64,000 nucleotides of DNA, from the NCBI RefSeq assembly GCF_000284315.1, contig NC_017094.1:1085486-1149485 (forward strand). Direction: 5' to 3'. Under the pieces are notes generated by a model. That model saw only the letters and a list, made by a program, of their open reading frames with translations, made no database searches and was not told where the DNA came from. The stretch is from Leptospirillum ferrooxidans C2-3. GTDB taxonomy: Bacteria > Nitrospirota > Leptospirillia > Leptospirillales > Leptospirillaceae. Below, piece after piece: positions 42,436-52,072 of this stretch; the stretch's first letter is position 1, and the number at the start of each line of letters is the position of its first letter. The position numbers and the translations under genes are program-made.

Positions 42436-45400
42436 ATGGTGAATTTTTTTATCAAAAGACCCATTTTTGCGGCTTCTGTTGCGATCATAATGGTTTTGAC
42501 CGGGCTGATTTCCTTCAAGCTTTTGCCGGTTTCGCAATTTCCGGAAATCACTCCTCCTCAGGTGACCGTTTCGGCCAACTACCCGGGCGCATCCGCCCAG
42601 GTTGTTGCCGATACCGTTACGACTCCTCTTGAGCAACAGATCAGCGGTGTTCCCGGTATGTCCTATATGTCCTCGACAAGCTCGAATGACGGTAGCTCGA
42701 CGATTACGATCACCTTCAATGTCGGCTACCCGATTGATATTGCAGCGGTTGATGTCCAAAACAGGATTTCCCAGGCAACTCCACAGCTTCCGGCCATTGT
42801 GAATCAGGGCGGGATTATCGTCCAGAAGAAAAATCCAAATTTTGTTCTGATCGTCAATCTGTTCTCTCCTGACGGCTCGGTTGATCCCATTACACTGAGC
42901 AACTATGCCTATCTTCAACTCGTTGATCCACTGAAACGACTGACCGGTGTGAGCGATGCTGTGATCTTTGGGGAGAGACGCTACTCCATGAGGATCTGGC
43001 TGGATCCAGACAAGCTCTCACGTCTGGGGATAACCGCAGTAGATGTTCAAAATGCCATTGCCGAGCAGAATGTTCAGGTAGCCGCGGGAAAAATAGGAGA
43101 TGCTCCGGCGCCCAAGGGAACGATGTTCGATTATCAGGTCAATGCGACAGGCCGGCTGAGCACTCCTGAGGAGTTCGGCAAGATTGTCCTGAGGGCGGGA
43201 ACGGGTAGCAATGCAACCGTCAGACTGAGGGATGTTGCCAGAATTGAACTGGGAGCTCTCCAGTACACGTCGTCCGCCCACATGGACAAAAAGCCAACCA
43301 TTGTCGTCGGTATTTTTCAGACGCCCGGATCGAATGCCCTGGAGCTTGATCGTCAGGTCAAAGCGAAAATGAAGGAGCTTTCAAAAAGATTTCCCAAGGG
43401 GATTGATTATTCCATCAAGTATGACACCACCATGTTCGTTTCGGCTTCGATGAAAGAGGTTGTCATCACCCTGATCGAGGCATTGCTCCTCGTGGTTGGA
43501 GTCATTTTTCTCTTTCTGCAGAGCTGGAGAACAATGGTCATTGCCGGCATTGCGATTCCGGTTTCCCTGATCGGGACACTGACCATCATGGAGATCGTCG
43601 GTTTTTCCCTGAACACGGTCAGTCTTCTTGGAATGGTTCTGGCGATTGGGCTGGTTGTGGATGATGCGATTGTTGTTGTCGAAAACGTCGAACGTCAGCT
43701 TGAGCATGGGGTGGCTCCTATGGAAGCAGTCCGCAATGCCATGGATGAGGTGACAGGGCCCATTATTGCCACCTCCGCAGTTTTGGGAGCTGTTTTTGTG
43801 CCGGTCGCTTTTCTTCCAGGAATCACCGGACAGCTTTATCGTCAGTTTGCTCTCACGATTGCCATTTCCGTTGGTCTTTCTGCCTTCAACTCCCTGACGC
43901 TCACGCCAGCTCTTTCGGCATGGCTTTTGCGCTATCAGAAGCCATCGGAACTCTTTTTCTTCCGGAAATTCAACGAGTTTTTTGATCGGACTCGTGACCG
44001 GTATGCCGGTATGGTTCGCCGGGCGATCGATTACCGATGGTATGCGATGGGAGTCTTTCTGGGTGGAATCCTCATGACCTATTTTCTTTTTGTCAGAGTT
44101 CCGGAAACCTTTTTGCCGGTTGAGGATCAGGGGTACTTCTTTGTCATTATTCAGTTGCCTGACGGGGCTTCCCTTGAGCGAACGGATTATGTGACCAAAA
44201 AGGTCCGGGACATCCTCCTCAAAACTCCCGGAGTACAGGATGTGGTCTCGATATCCGGCCTGAACTTTCTGACGTTTGCAAATCAGTCCAACAGTGCTGC
44301 CGAGTTTGCCATTTTGAAGCCATGGGAGGAAAGGGGAAGCGAACTGACTGCCTCAATGATTGTCAATTCGGTTCGGCCCAAACTTTTCATGATTCCTGAA
44401 TCTGTTGTCCTTAGCTTTGATCCACCCTCGATTCCCGGGTTGGGATCAACAGGTGGCTTTGAATTTGAGGTTGAGGACCTCACGGGAAAGGGAAGTCGAG
44501 CACTTGATGAAGCAACCCAGTCTCTCATGGCTGAAGCCAGAAAACAGCGGGAAATTGAACCCCGTCAGGTTTTCACGACATTTTCCACAACGACACCGCA
44601 ATTTGACTATGATCTGGACCGCAGCAAGGCCAAGCTTCTGGGGCTCTCGCTTCCGGATGTTTTCAATACCCTCCAGATTTATCTGGGATCTCTTTATGTG
44701 AATGATTTCAACCTCTATGGAAGGACCTTCAGGGTGACCCTCCAGGCTGAAAACGGGGCGAGGGGAAACCCCGGAGACCTTTCACGACTCTATGTCCGAA
44801 ATGTAAACGGAAACATGATTCCACTCGATGCGCTTGGACATCTTGAGCCAACGGTCGGTCCGGAAACGGTCAACCATTACAATATCTACGGCTCTGCTCT
44901 TATCAATGGTGGTCCGTCGCCAGGATTCAGCTCGGGCGATGCTATTGCCGCGATGGAGAGGGCTGCCCAAAAAACCCTTTCTTCCGATTTTGGATATGAA
45001 TGGACAGGAATTACCTATCAGGAGCTGAAGGTCGGCTCTATTGAAAAATGGGTTTTTGCCATTTCCCTGGTGTTTGTCTTTTTGTTTCTGGCGGCACTTT
45101 ATGAGAGCTGGTCGATGCCTTTTATGGTGATCCTGGTCGTTCCACTGGCGATTTTTGGAGCGATGGTCGCGACATGGTTGCGTGGCAAACAGGTGGATGT
45201 TTATTCCCAGATCGGTTTTGTGATGCTCATTGGATTGTCGGCCAAAAATGCCATTTTGATCGTGGAGTTCGCCAAGCGTCTGAGGGAGCGTGGTCTTGGC
45301 ATTGTTGAGGCTGCCATGGAAGCAGGAAGGCTGCGTCTTCGCCCCATCCTGATGACGGCATTTGCGTTCATTCTTGGGGTTGTTCCACTGATGTTTGCAT

Positions 45401-45564
45401 CCGGAGCTGGAGCCGCAAGCCGTCAGTCGATCGGAACGACCGTTTTCGGCGGAATGCTGGCAGCCACCATGTTGAGCCTTTTCTTTGTTCCTATCTTCTA
45501 CGCAGTCATCGAAGGTATTCGTGAAAAAGCAGGTTTGGGTGATAACGCTTCTTCACCTGATTGA
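42436..45564 (+). CDS. RND multidrug efflux pump (HAE1/AcrB family)
   Basis: A 1042-residue inner-membrane proton-driven pump. It begins MVNFFIKRPIFAASVAIIMVL, as in AcrB. It contains the large periplasmic loops and twelve helices. The proton-relay Asp pair is in VLAIGLVVDDAIVVVENVER (helix 4), and the Lys of helix 10 in IGLSAKNAILIVEFAKRLRE. The family substrate-access motif GATFP-like is GASAQ in NYPGASAQVV. Length is typical. It is translated after a 40-base gap from the channel gene and 39 bases before the adaptor. Confidence 0.95.
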   Translation: MVNFFIKRPIFAASVAIIMVLTGLISFKLLPVSQFPEITPPQVTVSANYPGASAQVVADTVTTPLEQQISGVPGMSYMSSTSSNDGSSTITITFNVGYPIDIAAVDVQNRISQATPQLPAIVNQGGIIVQKKNPNFVLIVNLFSPDGSVDPITLSNYAYLQLVDPLKRLTGVSDAVIFGERRYSMRIWLDPDKLSRLGITAVDVQNAIAEQNVQVAAGKIGDAPAPKGTMFDYQVNATGRLSTPEEFGKIVLRAGTGSNATVRLRDVARIELGALQYTSSAHMDKKPTIVVGIFQTPGSNALELDRQVKAKMKELSKRFPKGIDYSIKYDTTMFVSASMKEVVITLIEALLLVVGVIFLFLQSWRTMVIAGIAIPVSLIGTLTIMEIVGFSLNTVSLLGMVLAIGLVVDDAIVVVENVERQLEHGVAPMEAVRNAMDEVTGPIIATSAVLGAVFVPVAFLPGITGQLYRQFALTIAISVGLSAFNSLTLTPALSAWLLRYQKPSELFFFRKFNEFFDRTRDRYAGMVRRAIDYRWYAMGVFLGGILMTYFLFVRVPETFLPVEDQGYFFVIIQLPDGASLERTDYVTKKVRDILLKTPGVQDVVSISGLNFLTFANQSNSAAEFAILKPWEERGSELTASMIVNSVRPKLFMIPESVVLSFDPPSIPGLGSTGGFEFEVEDLTGKGSRALDEATQSLMAEARKQREIEPRQVFTTFSTTTPQFDYDLDRSKAKLLGLSLPDVFNTLQIYLGSLYVNDFNLYGRTFRVTLQAENGARGNPGDLSRLYVRNVNGNMIPLDALGHLEPTVGPETVNHYNIYGSALINGGPSPGFSSGDAIAAMERAAQKTLSSDFGYEWTGITYQELKVGSIEKWVFAISLVFVFLFLAALYESWSMPFMVILVVPLAIFGAMVATWLRGKQVDVYSQIGFVMLIGLSAKNAILIVEFAKRLRERGLGIVEAAMEAGRLRLRPILMTAFAFILGVVPLMFASGAGAASRQSIGTTVFGGMLAATMLSLFFVPIFYAVIEGIREKAGLGDNASSPD

Positions 45565-45603
45565 GAATGTGTTGTCGAAAAATCCGAAAGAGGAGATCTT
45601 GTA

Positions 45604-46755
45604 ATGGATAGCAAAAAAAATGGAAAGCTTCGTATAGCCATTCTCGTGGCGGTGATCCTTGTGGGAGGTGTCTCTATTGCAGAAAAGAAAGGATGGCTTG
45701 CGCTCATGGGAGGAGAAAAAACATCTCCCGCCATGATGGGAATGCCTGTTCCCGTCCAAAGGGGTGTGAGAAAAACGGTTTCTCTTTATAAAGATTATGT
45801 CGGGACGACAGAAGCCATCCGGAATGTCGCACTGCAGGCAATGGTCACCGGATATCTTAAAGATCAATTGATTCCGGATGGGTCCGATGTCAGGAAGGGA
45901 ATGCTGATCTACCGGATTGACCAGAGAAACTATAGGGCAGCATTGGCTCAGGCTCAGGCTCAGGTGGACAGGGACAATGCTTCATTTGAATATGCAAGGG
46001 CCAATCAGAAAAGAAATGCGCTGATGGTTGTCAATGGAGATGTCTCAAAGGATGTTTTTCAGCAGTCGACAAGCGTGATGCATCAGGCGGCCTCCACCAT
46101 TCTGGCGGACAAGGCCGCGCTTGCCCTTGCCAAGATCAACATGGGCTATACCGAGATCCGGGCTCCATTTTCCGGGAGGCTCAGCCGAAGCCTTGTTTAC
46201 ACTGGCAACTTGATTGGTTCAGGAACACAGATCAATACTCTTGTCCAACTCGATCCGATTTATGCCACGTTCAATCCGCCCGAGTCAGATCTGGCGGATA
46301 TTTTAAAGAACAGGTCCGCTGGCAAGATGCCAGCCACTGTTCGTCTGGCCGGGAATCATCAGAAAACTTACAATGGAACCTTATCCTTTCTGGACAATGT
46401 GATTGACCGGCAGACAGGGACGATTACAGCAAGAGTCACCATTCCGAATGCACAAAAGACGCTGATCCCGGGAGAGTGGGTGCATGTTCGGCTCCATATC
46501 GGGGACCGACAGAACGCGCTCATGATTCCCCAGATAGCGGTCGGGTCGAATCAGGTCGGAAAGTTTGTCTATGTTGTTTCGAGAGACAACAAGGTTGAAA
46601 TCCGATTTGTTGTTCTGGGTGTCATGGAGGGTGATTTGATCGAAGCCGTTAAAGGTCTTTCCGATAGTGACCGAATTATCGTTGGAAATCAGCAGAAGAT
46701 CGGTCCGGGGATGCCGGTTGTTCCCATGGAGAAAGTCAGCAATTCTCACGTTTGA
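45604..46755 (+). CDS. RND efflux periplasmic adaptor (membrane fusion protein)
   Basis: A 383-residue adaptor linking the pump to the outer-membrane channel. One N-terminal membrane anchor (about 10-27) is followed by barrel and lipoyl segments (NVALQAMVTGYLKDQLIPDGSDVRKGMLIYRIDQRNY). A helical hairpin (AALAQAQAQVDRDNASFEYA...) follows, with the returning lipoyl half GYTEIRAPFSGRLSRSLVYTGNLIG. AAAGAGGAG precedes the ATG. No lipobox is present. Being encoded last rather than first is atypical for RND operons. Confidence 0.93.
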   Translation: MDSKKNGKLRIAILVAVILVGGVSIAEKKGWLALMGGEKTSPAMMGMPVPVQRGVRKTVSLYKDYVGTTEAIRNVALQAMVTGYLKDQLIPDGSDVRKGMLIYRIDQRNYRAALAQAQAQVDRDNASFEYARANQKRNALMVVNGDVSKDVFQQSTSVMHQAASTILADKAALALAKINMGYTEIRAPFSGRLSRSLVYTGNLIGSGTQINTLVQLDPIYATFNPPESDLADILKNRSAGKMPATVRLAGNHQKTYNGTLSFLDNVIDRQTGTITARVTIPNAQKTLIPGEWVHVRLHIGDRQNALMIPQIAVGSNQVGKFVYVVSRDNKVEIRFVVLGVMEGDLIEAVKGLSDSDRIIVGNQQKIGPGMPVVPMEKVSNSHV

Positions 46756-46810
46756 CGATAAAAAAGGCTTATTTTTGCTTTCGTGGGGTTTGGACGGGAT
46801 ACTTCGAAAA

Positions 46811-46886
46811 TGGTGGGCGGAACAGGGATCGAACCTGCGACATCAGCTGTGTAAGAGCTGCGCTCTACCGACTGAGCTATCCGCCC
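46811..46886 (-). tRNA. tRNA-Val (UAC), CCA encoded
   Basis: A 76-base cloverleaf. The acceptor arms GGGCGGA/TCCGCCC, D-arm GCTC/GAGC, anticodon arm CAGCT-CTTACAC-AGCTG (anticodon TAC) and T-arm GCAGG/CCTGT with TTCGATC loop are all intact. The 3' ACCA is genomically encoded. Its first 44 bases are also the end of the upstream thioesterase reading frame on the same strand. Confidence 0.97.
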
Positions 46887-47316
46887 TTGAATTGGTGGGA
46901 AGGTCTTCAGACTTCAAGACTTTTGGAGACAATAGTTCCAAGACACCTTCCGGGAAGGATCTTGGATCGCCTTTTGGGTCGACGCAAACCAAGGTCGTTG
47001 ATCCTGAACCGGCTATTTGCCCAGTCGACAGGTTTCGGACCAGATAATCAAACGTCATGATTTTTCTTGAAATGGATGAAAGCCATGTTTCGACACAAAC
47101 CAGATCATCGTATTCAAGCGGGGCGGCATATCGGCAGGACAATCGGGCGACAACCAGAAAAAGTCCGTTGTCCTCCATTTCCCTGTAATTGAATCCAGAA
47201 CTTCTGCAAAAATCGGCCCGGCCCATCTCAAACCATACTGGAAAATGGGAATGATGAGCCCTTCTTTGGCCGTCAGTTTCAGAATATCTGACACGAAATT
47301 CCGTCTTTGAAATCAT
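46843..47316 (-). CDS. Hotdog-fold acyl-CoA thioesterase whose frame ends inside tRNA-Val
   Basis: A 157-residue YbgC/4-hydroxybenzoyl-CoA thioesterase-type protein. The N-terminus shows the family motif FRVRYSETDGQRRAHHSHFPVWFEMGRADF: Y-x-E-T-D in place of Y-x-D-T-D, with the active-site H-x-x-x-F context. Strands such as LVCVETWLSSISRKIMTFDYLV follow. No stop occurs before the tRNA gene; the last 14 or so codons (RADSSVGRAQLLHS) are read from the tRNA-Val 5' half, with the TGA in the anticodon arm. The gene and the tRNA therefore probably share a transcript. Confidence 0.85.
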   Translation of the reverse strand: MISKTEFRVRYSETDGQRRAHHSHFPVWFEMGRADFCRSSGFNYREMEDNGLFLVVARLSCRYAAPLEYDDLVCVETWLSSISRKIMTFDYLVRNLSTGQIAGSGSTTLVCVDPKGDPRSFPEGVLELLSPKVLKSEDLPTNSRADSSVGRAQLLHS

Positions 47317-47677
47317 GGAGCCATTATGACATTAAAAGATTTTTGATGCAAATTATGGATTATACAGACTTGCCTGAAGCCATTCTGCCGAACCACCCTT
47401 CCAGACAGGAGAAGAAAGCAAAGCTCAAAGTGAATGTCCTGAAAAAATTTCAGACTCTCTCCTTTCCACTGATTGTTTAGGAATTTGAGCCAGTCTATTC
47501 CACATCTGCTCTATCCAATCTCCTGAAAATATGATAAATATGAAGGGACCCATTGAGCTTTCCCCGATATCTGAACTATAGAGAACGATGGGGGATTGTT
47601 TCGGGGTTCTATCAGATCAGGGACATCCTTGGGTGCCAACATAATGGCTTCCAAAATTATAGAGGGACTGGAATTTC
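47317..47677. other. 361-base intergenic region
   Basis: Between the divergent thioesterase and aminotransferase genes. No open frame, tRNA, clear promoter or riboswitch is recognised. A weak ribosome site (GAGGGACTGG) lies before the aminotransferase ATG. Confidence 0.4.
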
Positions 47678-48877
47678 ATGGAGTTCAACCGCATAAATAG
47701 TCTTCCCCCTTACGTTTTCAGTATTGTCAATGATCTAAAGACTGCCGCCAGAAGAAGGGGCGAAGACATCATCGATCTCGGTATGGGAAATCCCGATCTC
47801 CCCACACCCATGTCGATCGTTGACAAGCTCGTTGAGGCTGCAAGGAATCCCAGAAATCATCGCTATTCAGCATCGAAGGGTATTCCCAAACTGAGAGAGG
47901 CCATCTGTGGCCTTTACAACCGGCATTATGGGGTGACTCTCGATCCGGAGACAGAGGCTGTTGTCACAATCGGATCAAAAGAAGGGATTGCACATCTGGC
48001 TTTGGCAACCATGGAGCCGGGAGACAAGGTTCTTGTCCCGAATCCAACCTATCCGATTCACGCGTTTGCCTTTTCTCTTGCCGGCGCCGAAGTTCTCCGC
48101 TATCCGATGAATCCCGAGGGGGATCATAAGGCAGATGTTCTTGAAGCCATTGAAAATGCCGGTCCCGGACTCAAGGCAGTTCTTCTTTGTTATCCTCATA
48201 ATCCCACCACGATGACCGTTCCGGATGGGCTGTTCGAACGAGTTGTCGAACTTGCCCACGAGCGAAACTTTTTCGTGATCCACGACTTGGCGTATGCGGA
48301 TATCACCTTCGGGGGGTATCGTGCTCCAAGCTTTCTTGAAGTCCCCGGAGCAAAGGAAGTCGGCGCCGAGTTCTTCACCCTTTCCAAATCCTATAACATG
48401 CCGGGATGGAGAGTCGGTTTCCTGGTGGGAAACAAGCAGATCGTTGGGGCTCTTACAAGGTTGAAGAGCTATCTTGACTACGGTATGTTCCAGCCGATCC
48501 AGATCGCAAGCATTCATGCGCTGAACAACCATGACCAGACACCGCAGAAGATTTCTGCCGTCTACGAAAAACGCTGCAAGGTGCTGGTTGACGGTTTGAA
48601 TCGCGCAGGATGGTCTGTGACGATGCCGAAGGGTTCGATGTTTGTATGGGCAAAAATTCCCCAAATCCACAGGCACATGGGTTCGGTTGAGTTTGCAAAG
48701 CTTTTGATGTCGGAGGCGCAGGTCGGTGTTTCTCCCGGAGTCGGTTTCGGAAGCGCAGGAGATGATCATGTCCGATTCGCCCTTGTGGAAAATGAAAGCC
48801 GGATTCGTCAGGCGACAATGAATATCCGGAGATTCCTGGTGAAATCAGAATTATCGGGAGCTGAACATGCGCTATAA
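47678..48877 (+). CDS. alaC: PLP-dependent aminotransferase, AlaC/AspC class I
   Basis: A 399-residue class I/II aminotransferase that interconverts glutamate/2-oxoglutarate with alanine/pyruvate or similar acids. It starts MEFNRINSLPPYVFSIVNDLK, as AlaC proteins do. The PLP-binding residues are seen: substrate-loop MGNPDLPTP, YPHNPT (Asn), and the Schiff-base Lys in TLSKSYNMPGWRVGF (about 240). The end includes the C-terminal Arg in HVRFALVENESRIRQ. It leads the rightward aspartate-family operon, so a role in amino-acid synthesis is likely. The 3' end overlaps the next gene by 11 bases. Confidence 0.9.
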   Translation: MEFNRINSLPPYVFSIVNDLKTAARRRGEDIIDLGMGNPDLPTPMSIVDKLVEAARNPRNHRYSASKGIPKLREAICGLYNRHYGVTLDPETEAVVTIGSKEGIAHLALATMEPGDKVLVPNPTYPIHAFAFSLAGAEVLRYPMNPEGDHKADVLEAIENAGPGLKAVLLCYPHNPTTMTVPDGLFERVVELAHERNFFVIHDLAYADITFGGYRAPSFLEVPGAKEVGAEFFTLSKSYNMPGWRVGFLVGNKQIVGALTRLKSYLDYGMFQPIQIASIHALNNHDQTPQKISAVYEKRCKVLVDGLNRAGWSVTMPKGSMFVWAKIPQIHRHMGSVEFAKLLMSEAQVGVSPGVGFGSAGDDHVRFALVENESRIRQATMNIRRFLVKSELSGAEHAL

Positions 48878-49592
48878 AATCCCTGGAGTTTTTGTTTGTT
48901 CCCATAAACGCTCTTTTCTGGCGGCAAAAGACACAAAAAAACGGACGTTTTTTGATGCCGGAAAAAAACAGGTCCTTGCCTCCCTGATGGCGGTCTCCTT
49001 CCTGGCTGTTCCGGTAAAGGCGTTTGCCTGGAGCTGGCCTCTTGGATCGAGCGCTGAAAGTGTTCTTGCGGTTTTCAAAAAGGGCGATGAGAAGATGAAG
49101 CCCCGCGAAGGGGATTCGACGGCGCTTCCTTGCGGGATCTATACCGACTTTGATGCCCATCCTGGTGATCATTACTATTTTTTCTCCCCGATGTCGATGG
49201 GCAAAGGTCGCTATAGTCCGGAGTTCCAGTTTGAGTTCAGAAATAACAAGTTGCAGGCGGTACTGATTACGGCGCCTTATTCTGGAACGAAAGCTCCATC
49301 TGCCTGGACGGCCGATCAGATTCTCCCCAAAAAGCTTCTTTCGGTTCCGCCACGCGTCATCGAAGCAAAGGAGCTTCAGGAGAAAAAAGGAATCCAGCTT
49401 CCCAATGATGCGGTCCTGATTTGGGATTATGGTGACAGGGAGTTGCAGATTCTTGTTTTCAACTGGGACAAAAGCCAGCCTGACGGATGGAAGCATGCCT
49501 CTGTAGCCGCCTACTTCAGGGCCTACCGGTCGGTTCTTCTGGATGAAGGGAAGACCATTCCCCTTCCTCTTAAAAATCCTTTCATGCAATAG
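48867..49592 (+). CDS. Secreted protein of unknown function
   Basis: A 241-residue protein whose ATG lies inside the aminotransferase end, with GGGAG six bases ahead. A long basic n-region of about 33 residues precedes the hydrophobic core (VLASLMAVSFLAVPVKAFA), with cleavage near AFA/W. The mature protein has mixed strands and helices with many aromatic residues (HYYFFSPMSMG, FQFEFRNNKLQAVLI, LIWDYGDRELQILVFNWD). No family recognised. Its position between alaC and hom suggests only co-transcription, not function. Confidence 0.65.
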   Translation: MRYKIPGVFVCSHKRSFLAAKDTKKRTFFDAGKKQVLASLMAVSFLAVPVKAFAWSWPLGSSAESVLAVFKKGDEKMKPREGDSTALPCGIYTDFDAHPGDHYYFFSPMSMGKGRYSPEFQFEFRNNKLQAVLITAPYSGTKAPSAWTADQILPKKLLSVPPRVIEAKELQEKKGIQLPNDAVLIWDYGDRELQILVFNWDKSQPDGWKHASVAAYFRAYRSVLLDEGKTIPLPLKNPFMQ

Positions 49593-49667
49593 ATCTTTAT
49601 TCTGTTGCCCAAATCAATCAGTCCGATCCGGAGAGCGATCTCCGGATCGAAAGATTTTGGAGCGCCG

Positions 49668-50990
49668 TTGTCAGCGATAAAAAAACCAGTCGTTATAGGG
49701 CTGATCGGGGCTGGAACCGTTGGTTCCGGACTGATCCAGCTCTTTTTGCGTGAAAAAGAGCTTTTGGAACAAAGGCTGGGGTTCCCTTTGGTTCTTTCAT
49801 CGATTGCAGACCGCTCCATTCATTCCCTGAAAATGGATGGGTTGTCCCAATTCAAGCTTACGACCGACCCAATGGATGTCATCTCTGACCCCGAAGTCCA
49901 GATCGTGATTGAATTGATTGGTGGCATTGAGCCAGCAAAAACCTTCCTGCTCGATGCGATCAACCGGGGCAAATCTGTTGTGACAGCCAACAAGGCCCTG
50001 CTGGCCCTGCATGGGGAAGAGCTTTTTTCTGCCGTACGGACCCATGGGGTCGATATCGCCTTTGAAGGCGCTGTTTGCGGAGGAATCCCCATTCTGCGGG
50101 CCCTGCGCGAGGGGATTGGTGGAGACAGGGTGCTGTCCCTGAAAGGTATCATCAATGGGACATCCAACTATATTCTCACCAAGATGACCGAGGATAGGAT
50201 TTCCTTTTCGGAAGCGCTTTCGCAGGCTCAGTCACTCGGGTATGCAGAAGCGGACCCCACTTTCGATGTTGACGGGATGGATGCAGCCCATAAGCTTGCG
50301 ATTCTGGGAACGCTTTCCTTTGGTGTTCCTATTCCGTTTTCGGAAATTCCGGTCGATGGAATCAGGGGAATCAACGAACTTGACATCGAATTTGGTCGGG
50401 AACTTGGATACGTCCTAAAGCTTTTGGGAATCGCAAAAGATCATGGAACTTCGGTCGACTTGAGGGTTCACCCGGCCTTTCTCCCGGAGGAGTCACTGTT
50501 GGCGAAGGTCGATGGAGTCTTCAATGCGGTTGAAGTGACCGGTCGTGCTTTGGGAACGGCTCTTTTCTACGGTAGGGGGGCAGGAGCAGATCCCACCGCA
50601 TCGGCTGTGATGGGTGACATCCTTGAACTTGCCCGTGGAATCCATTCCGAATGTACCCTTCAGGTCCCCCCCCTGGGATTTTCATGGGATGCAAGACATC
50701 CAAGACCAATGACTCCAAGATCCGAGGTCAAGAGCGAGTATTATCTTCGGTTCATGGCTCATGACCGGCCCGGAACCTTGTCGTTTCTGTCCGGAATTTT
50801 GGGAGAACATGGAATCAGTATTGAGTCGGTCATTCAGAAAGGCCGTAAAAAAGGCGGAAGTGTTCCTGTGGTCATCCTCACTTATACCGCAACGCAAGCG
50901 AGCATCCAGTCGGCACTCGAGATCATTGACCATTCGCATCATGTCACTGAACCCACCGTCCTGATTCATGTTGAAAGGGTTTCCGAATGA
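49668..50990 (+). CDS. hom: Homoserine dehydrogenase with ACT domain
   Basis: A 440-residue NAD(P)H-dependent enzyme that reduces aspartate semialdehyde to homoserine. I place the start at a TTG (49668) with GGAG five bases ahead, which yields a normal N-terminus (KKPVVIGLIGAGTVGSGL). The frame extends 21 codons further upstream. The Rossmann glycine motif is GAGTVG, followed by TANKALLA, AFEGAVCGGIPILRALREG and GIINGTSNYILTKM. The ACT domain (about 355-435, YYLRFMAHDRPGTLSFLSGILGEHGISIESVIQ) implies threonine feedback. It overlaps thrC by four bases. Confidence 0.93.
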   Translation: MSAIKKPVVIGLIGAGTVGSGLIQLFLREKELLEQRLGFPLVLSSIADRSIHSLKMDGLSQFKLTTDPMDVISDPEVQIVIELIGGIEPAKTFLLDAINRGKSVVTANKALLALHGEELFSAVRTHGVDIAFEGAVCGGIPILRALREGIGGDRVLSLKGIINGTSNYILTKMTEDRISFSEALSQAQSLGYAEADPTFDVDGMDAAHKLAILGTLSFGVPIPFSEIPVDGIRGINELDIEFGRELGYVLKLLGIAKDHGTSVDLRVHPAFLPEESLLAKVDGVFNAVEVTGRALGTALFYGRGAGADPTASAVMGDILELARGIHSECTLQVPPLGFSWDARHPRPMTPRSEVKSEYYLRFMAHDRPGTLSFLSGILGEHGISIESVIQKGRKKGGSVPVVILTYTATQASIQSALEIIDHSHHVTEPTVLIHVERVSE

Positions 50991-52051
50991 GCCTCCCGAA
51001 TTGGCCAGGCGTGATAGAGAACTACCGGGAGTTTTTGTCCGTATCCGAGTCCACCAAGATTGTCACCCTCAAGGAAGGTGGCACTCCACTCCTTCCGTTG
51101 CTCCGCATACCGGATATCATCAAGGCTCCGATTTCCCTTTATGTGAAGCTTGAAGGTCAAAACCCGACGGGCAGCTTCAAGGACAGGGGGATGACCCTCG
51201 CTGTGACAAAAGCTTTGGAAAAGGGAGCAAAAGCCCTGATCTGCGCATCGACAGGGAACACTTCGGCATCGGCAGCCGCTTATGGTGTGCGGGCAGGACT
51301 CAAGGTCTATGTGGTGATTCCAGAGGGAAATATCGCAAAGGGTAAACTTGCGCAGGCTGTCATGCACCAGTCTGTGGTGATTCAGGTCCAGGGTCTTTTC
51401 GACCAGGCACTTGAAGTTGTCCGGGACGTTTCCAAGACCCATCCGGTTGCTTTGGTCAACTCCGTGAATCCCGACAGGATTGAAGGCCAACAGACTGTGG
51501 CTTTTGAAATCTGTGATGTTCTGGGAAGCGCTCCGACCTTCCATTTCCTTCCGGTTGGAAATGCCGGAAACATAACGGCAAGCTGGATGGGTTTCAAAAA
51601 ATACCGGGATATCGGACGTATTGCGGCCCTCCCCAAAATGGTAGGTGTTCAGGCCGAAGGAGCCGCACCGATCGTACTCGGACATGTTGTCCCCAACCCC
51701 AGGACAATCGCATCAGCCATCCGCATCGGTAATCCCGCATCCTGGACTGGGGCAACAAACGCTTCTGTTGAATCGGGGGGGGAGATTATTGCGGCTTCCG
51801 ATGAGCATATCCTGGAAGCGTACAGAATGCTGGCCAGGGAAGAAGGGGTTTTTTGCGAGCCTGCTTCCGCTGCTTCCTTGGCGGGCGTGATTGCCTATGC
51901 GAGAAAAGGACTCTTCCGCCAGGGTGATGTTGTTGTCTGCACGTTGACAGGACATGGTCTGAAGGATCCCGAAACAGCCTTATCAGTTCCTTATACGCAT
52001 ATATCGGTTCCGCCTTCAAGAGAGGCTGTTCTTGAGGTTCTGGGTTTCTGA
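50987..52051 (+). CDS. thrC: Threonine synthase
   Basis: A 354-residue PLP enzyme that converts O-phosphohomoserine to threonine. The start ATG overlaps the hom stop. The Schiff-base Lys is in LEGQNPTGSFKDRGMTLAV (about residue 65), the phosphate-binding loop is VGNAGNITA, and STGNTSASAAAYG is present. Length is that of the short, bacterial class. It is immediately upstream of the ApgM-like gene, which may supply its phosphorylated substrate. Confidence 0.94.
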   Translation: MSLPNWPGVIENYREFLSVSESTKIVTLKEGGTPLLPLLRIPDIIKAPISLYVKLEGQNPTGSFKDRGMTLAVTKALEKGAKALICASTGNTSASAAAYGVRAGLKVYVVIPEGNIAKGKLAQAVMHQSVVIQVQGLFDQALEVVRDVSKTHPVALVNSVNPDRIEGQQTVAFEICDVLGSAPTFHFLPVGNAGNITASWMGFKKYRDIGRIAALPKMVGVQAEGAAPIVLGHVVPNPRTIASAIRIGNPASWTGATNASVESGGEIIAASDEHILEAYRMLAREEGVFCEPASAASLAGVIAYARKGLFRQGDVVVCTLTGHGLKDPETALSVPYTHISVPPSREAVLEVLGF

Positions 52052-52072
52052 CGTGCTTTTTCGAAACGAGCG

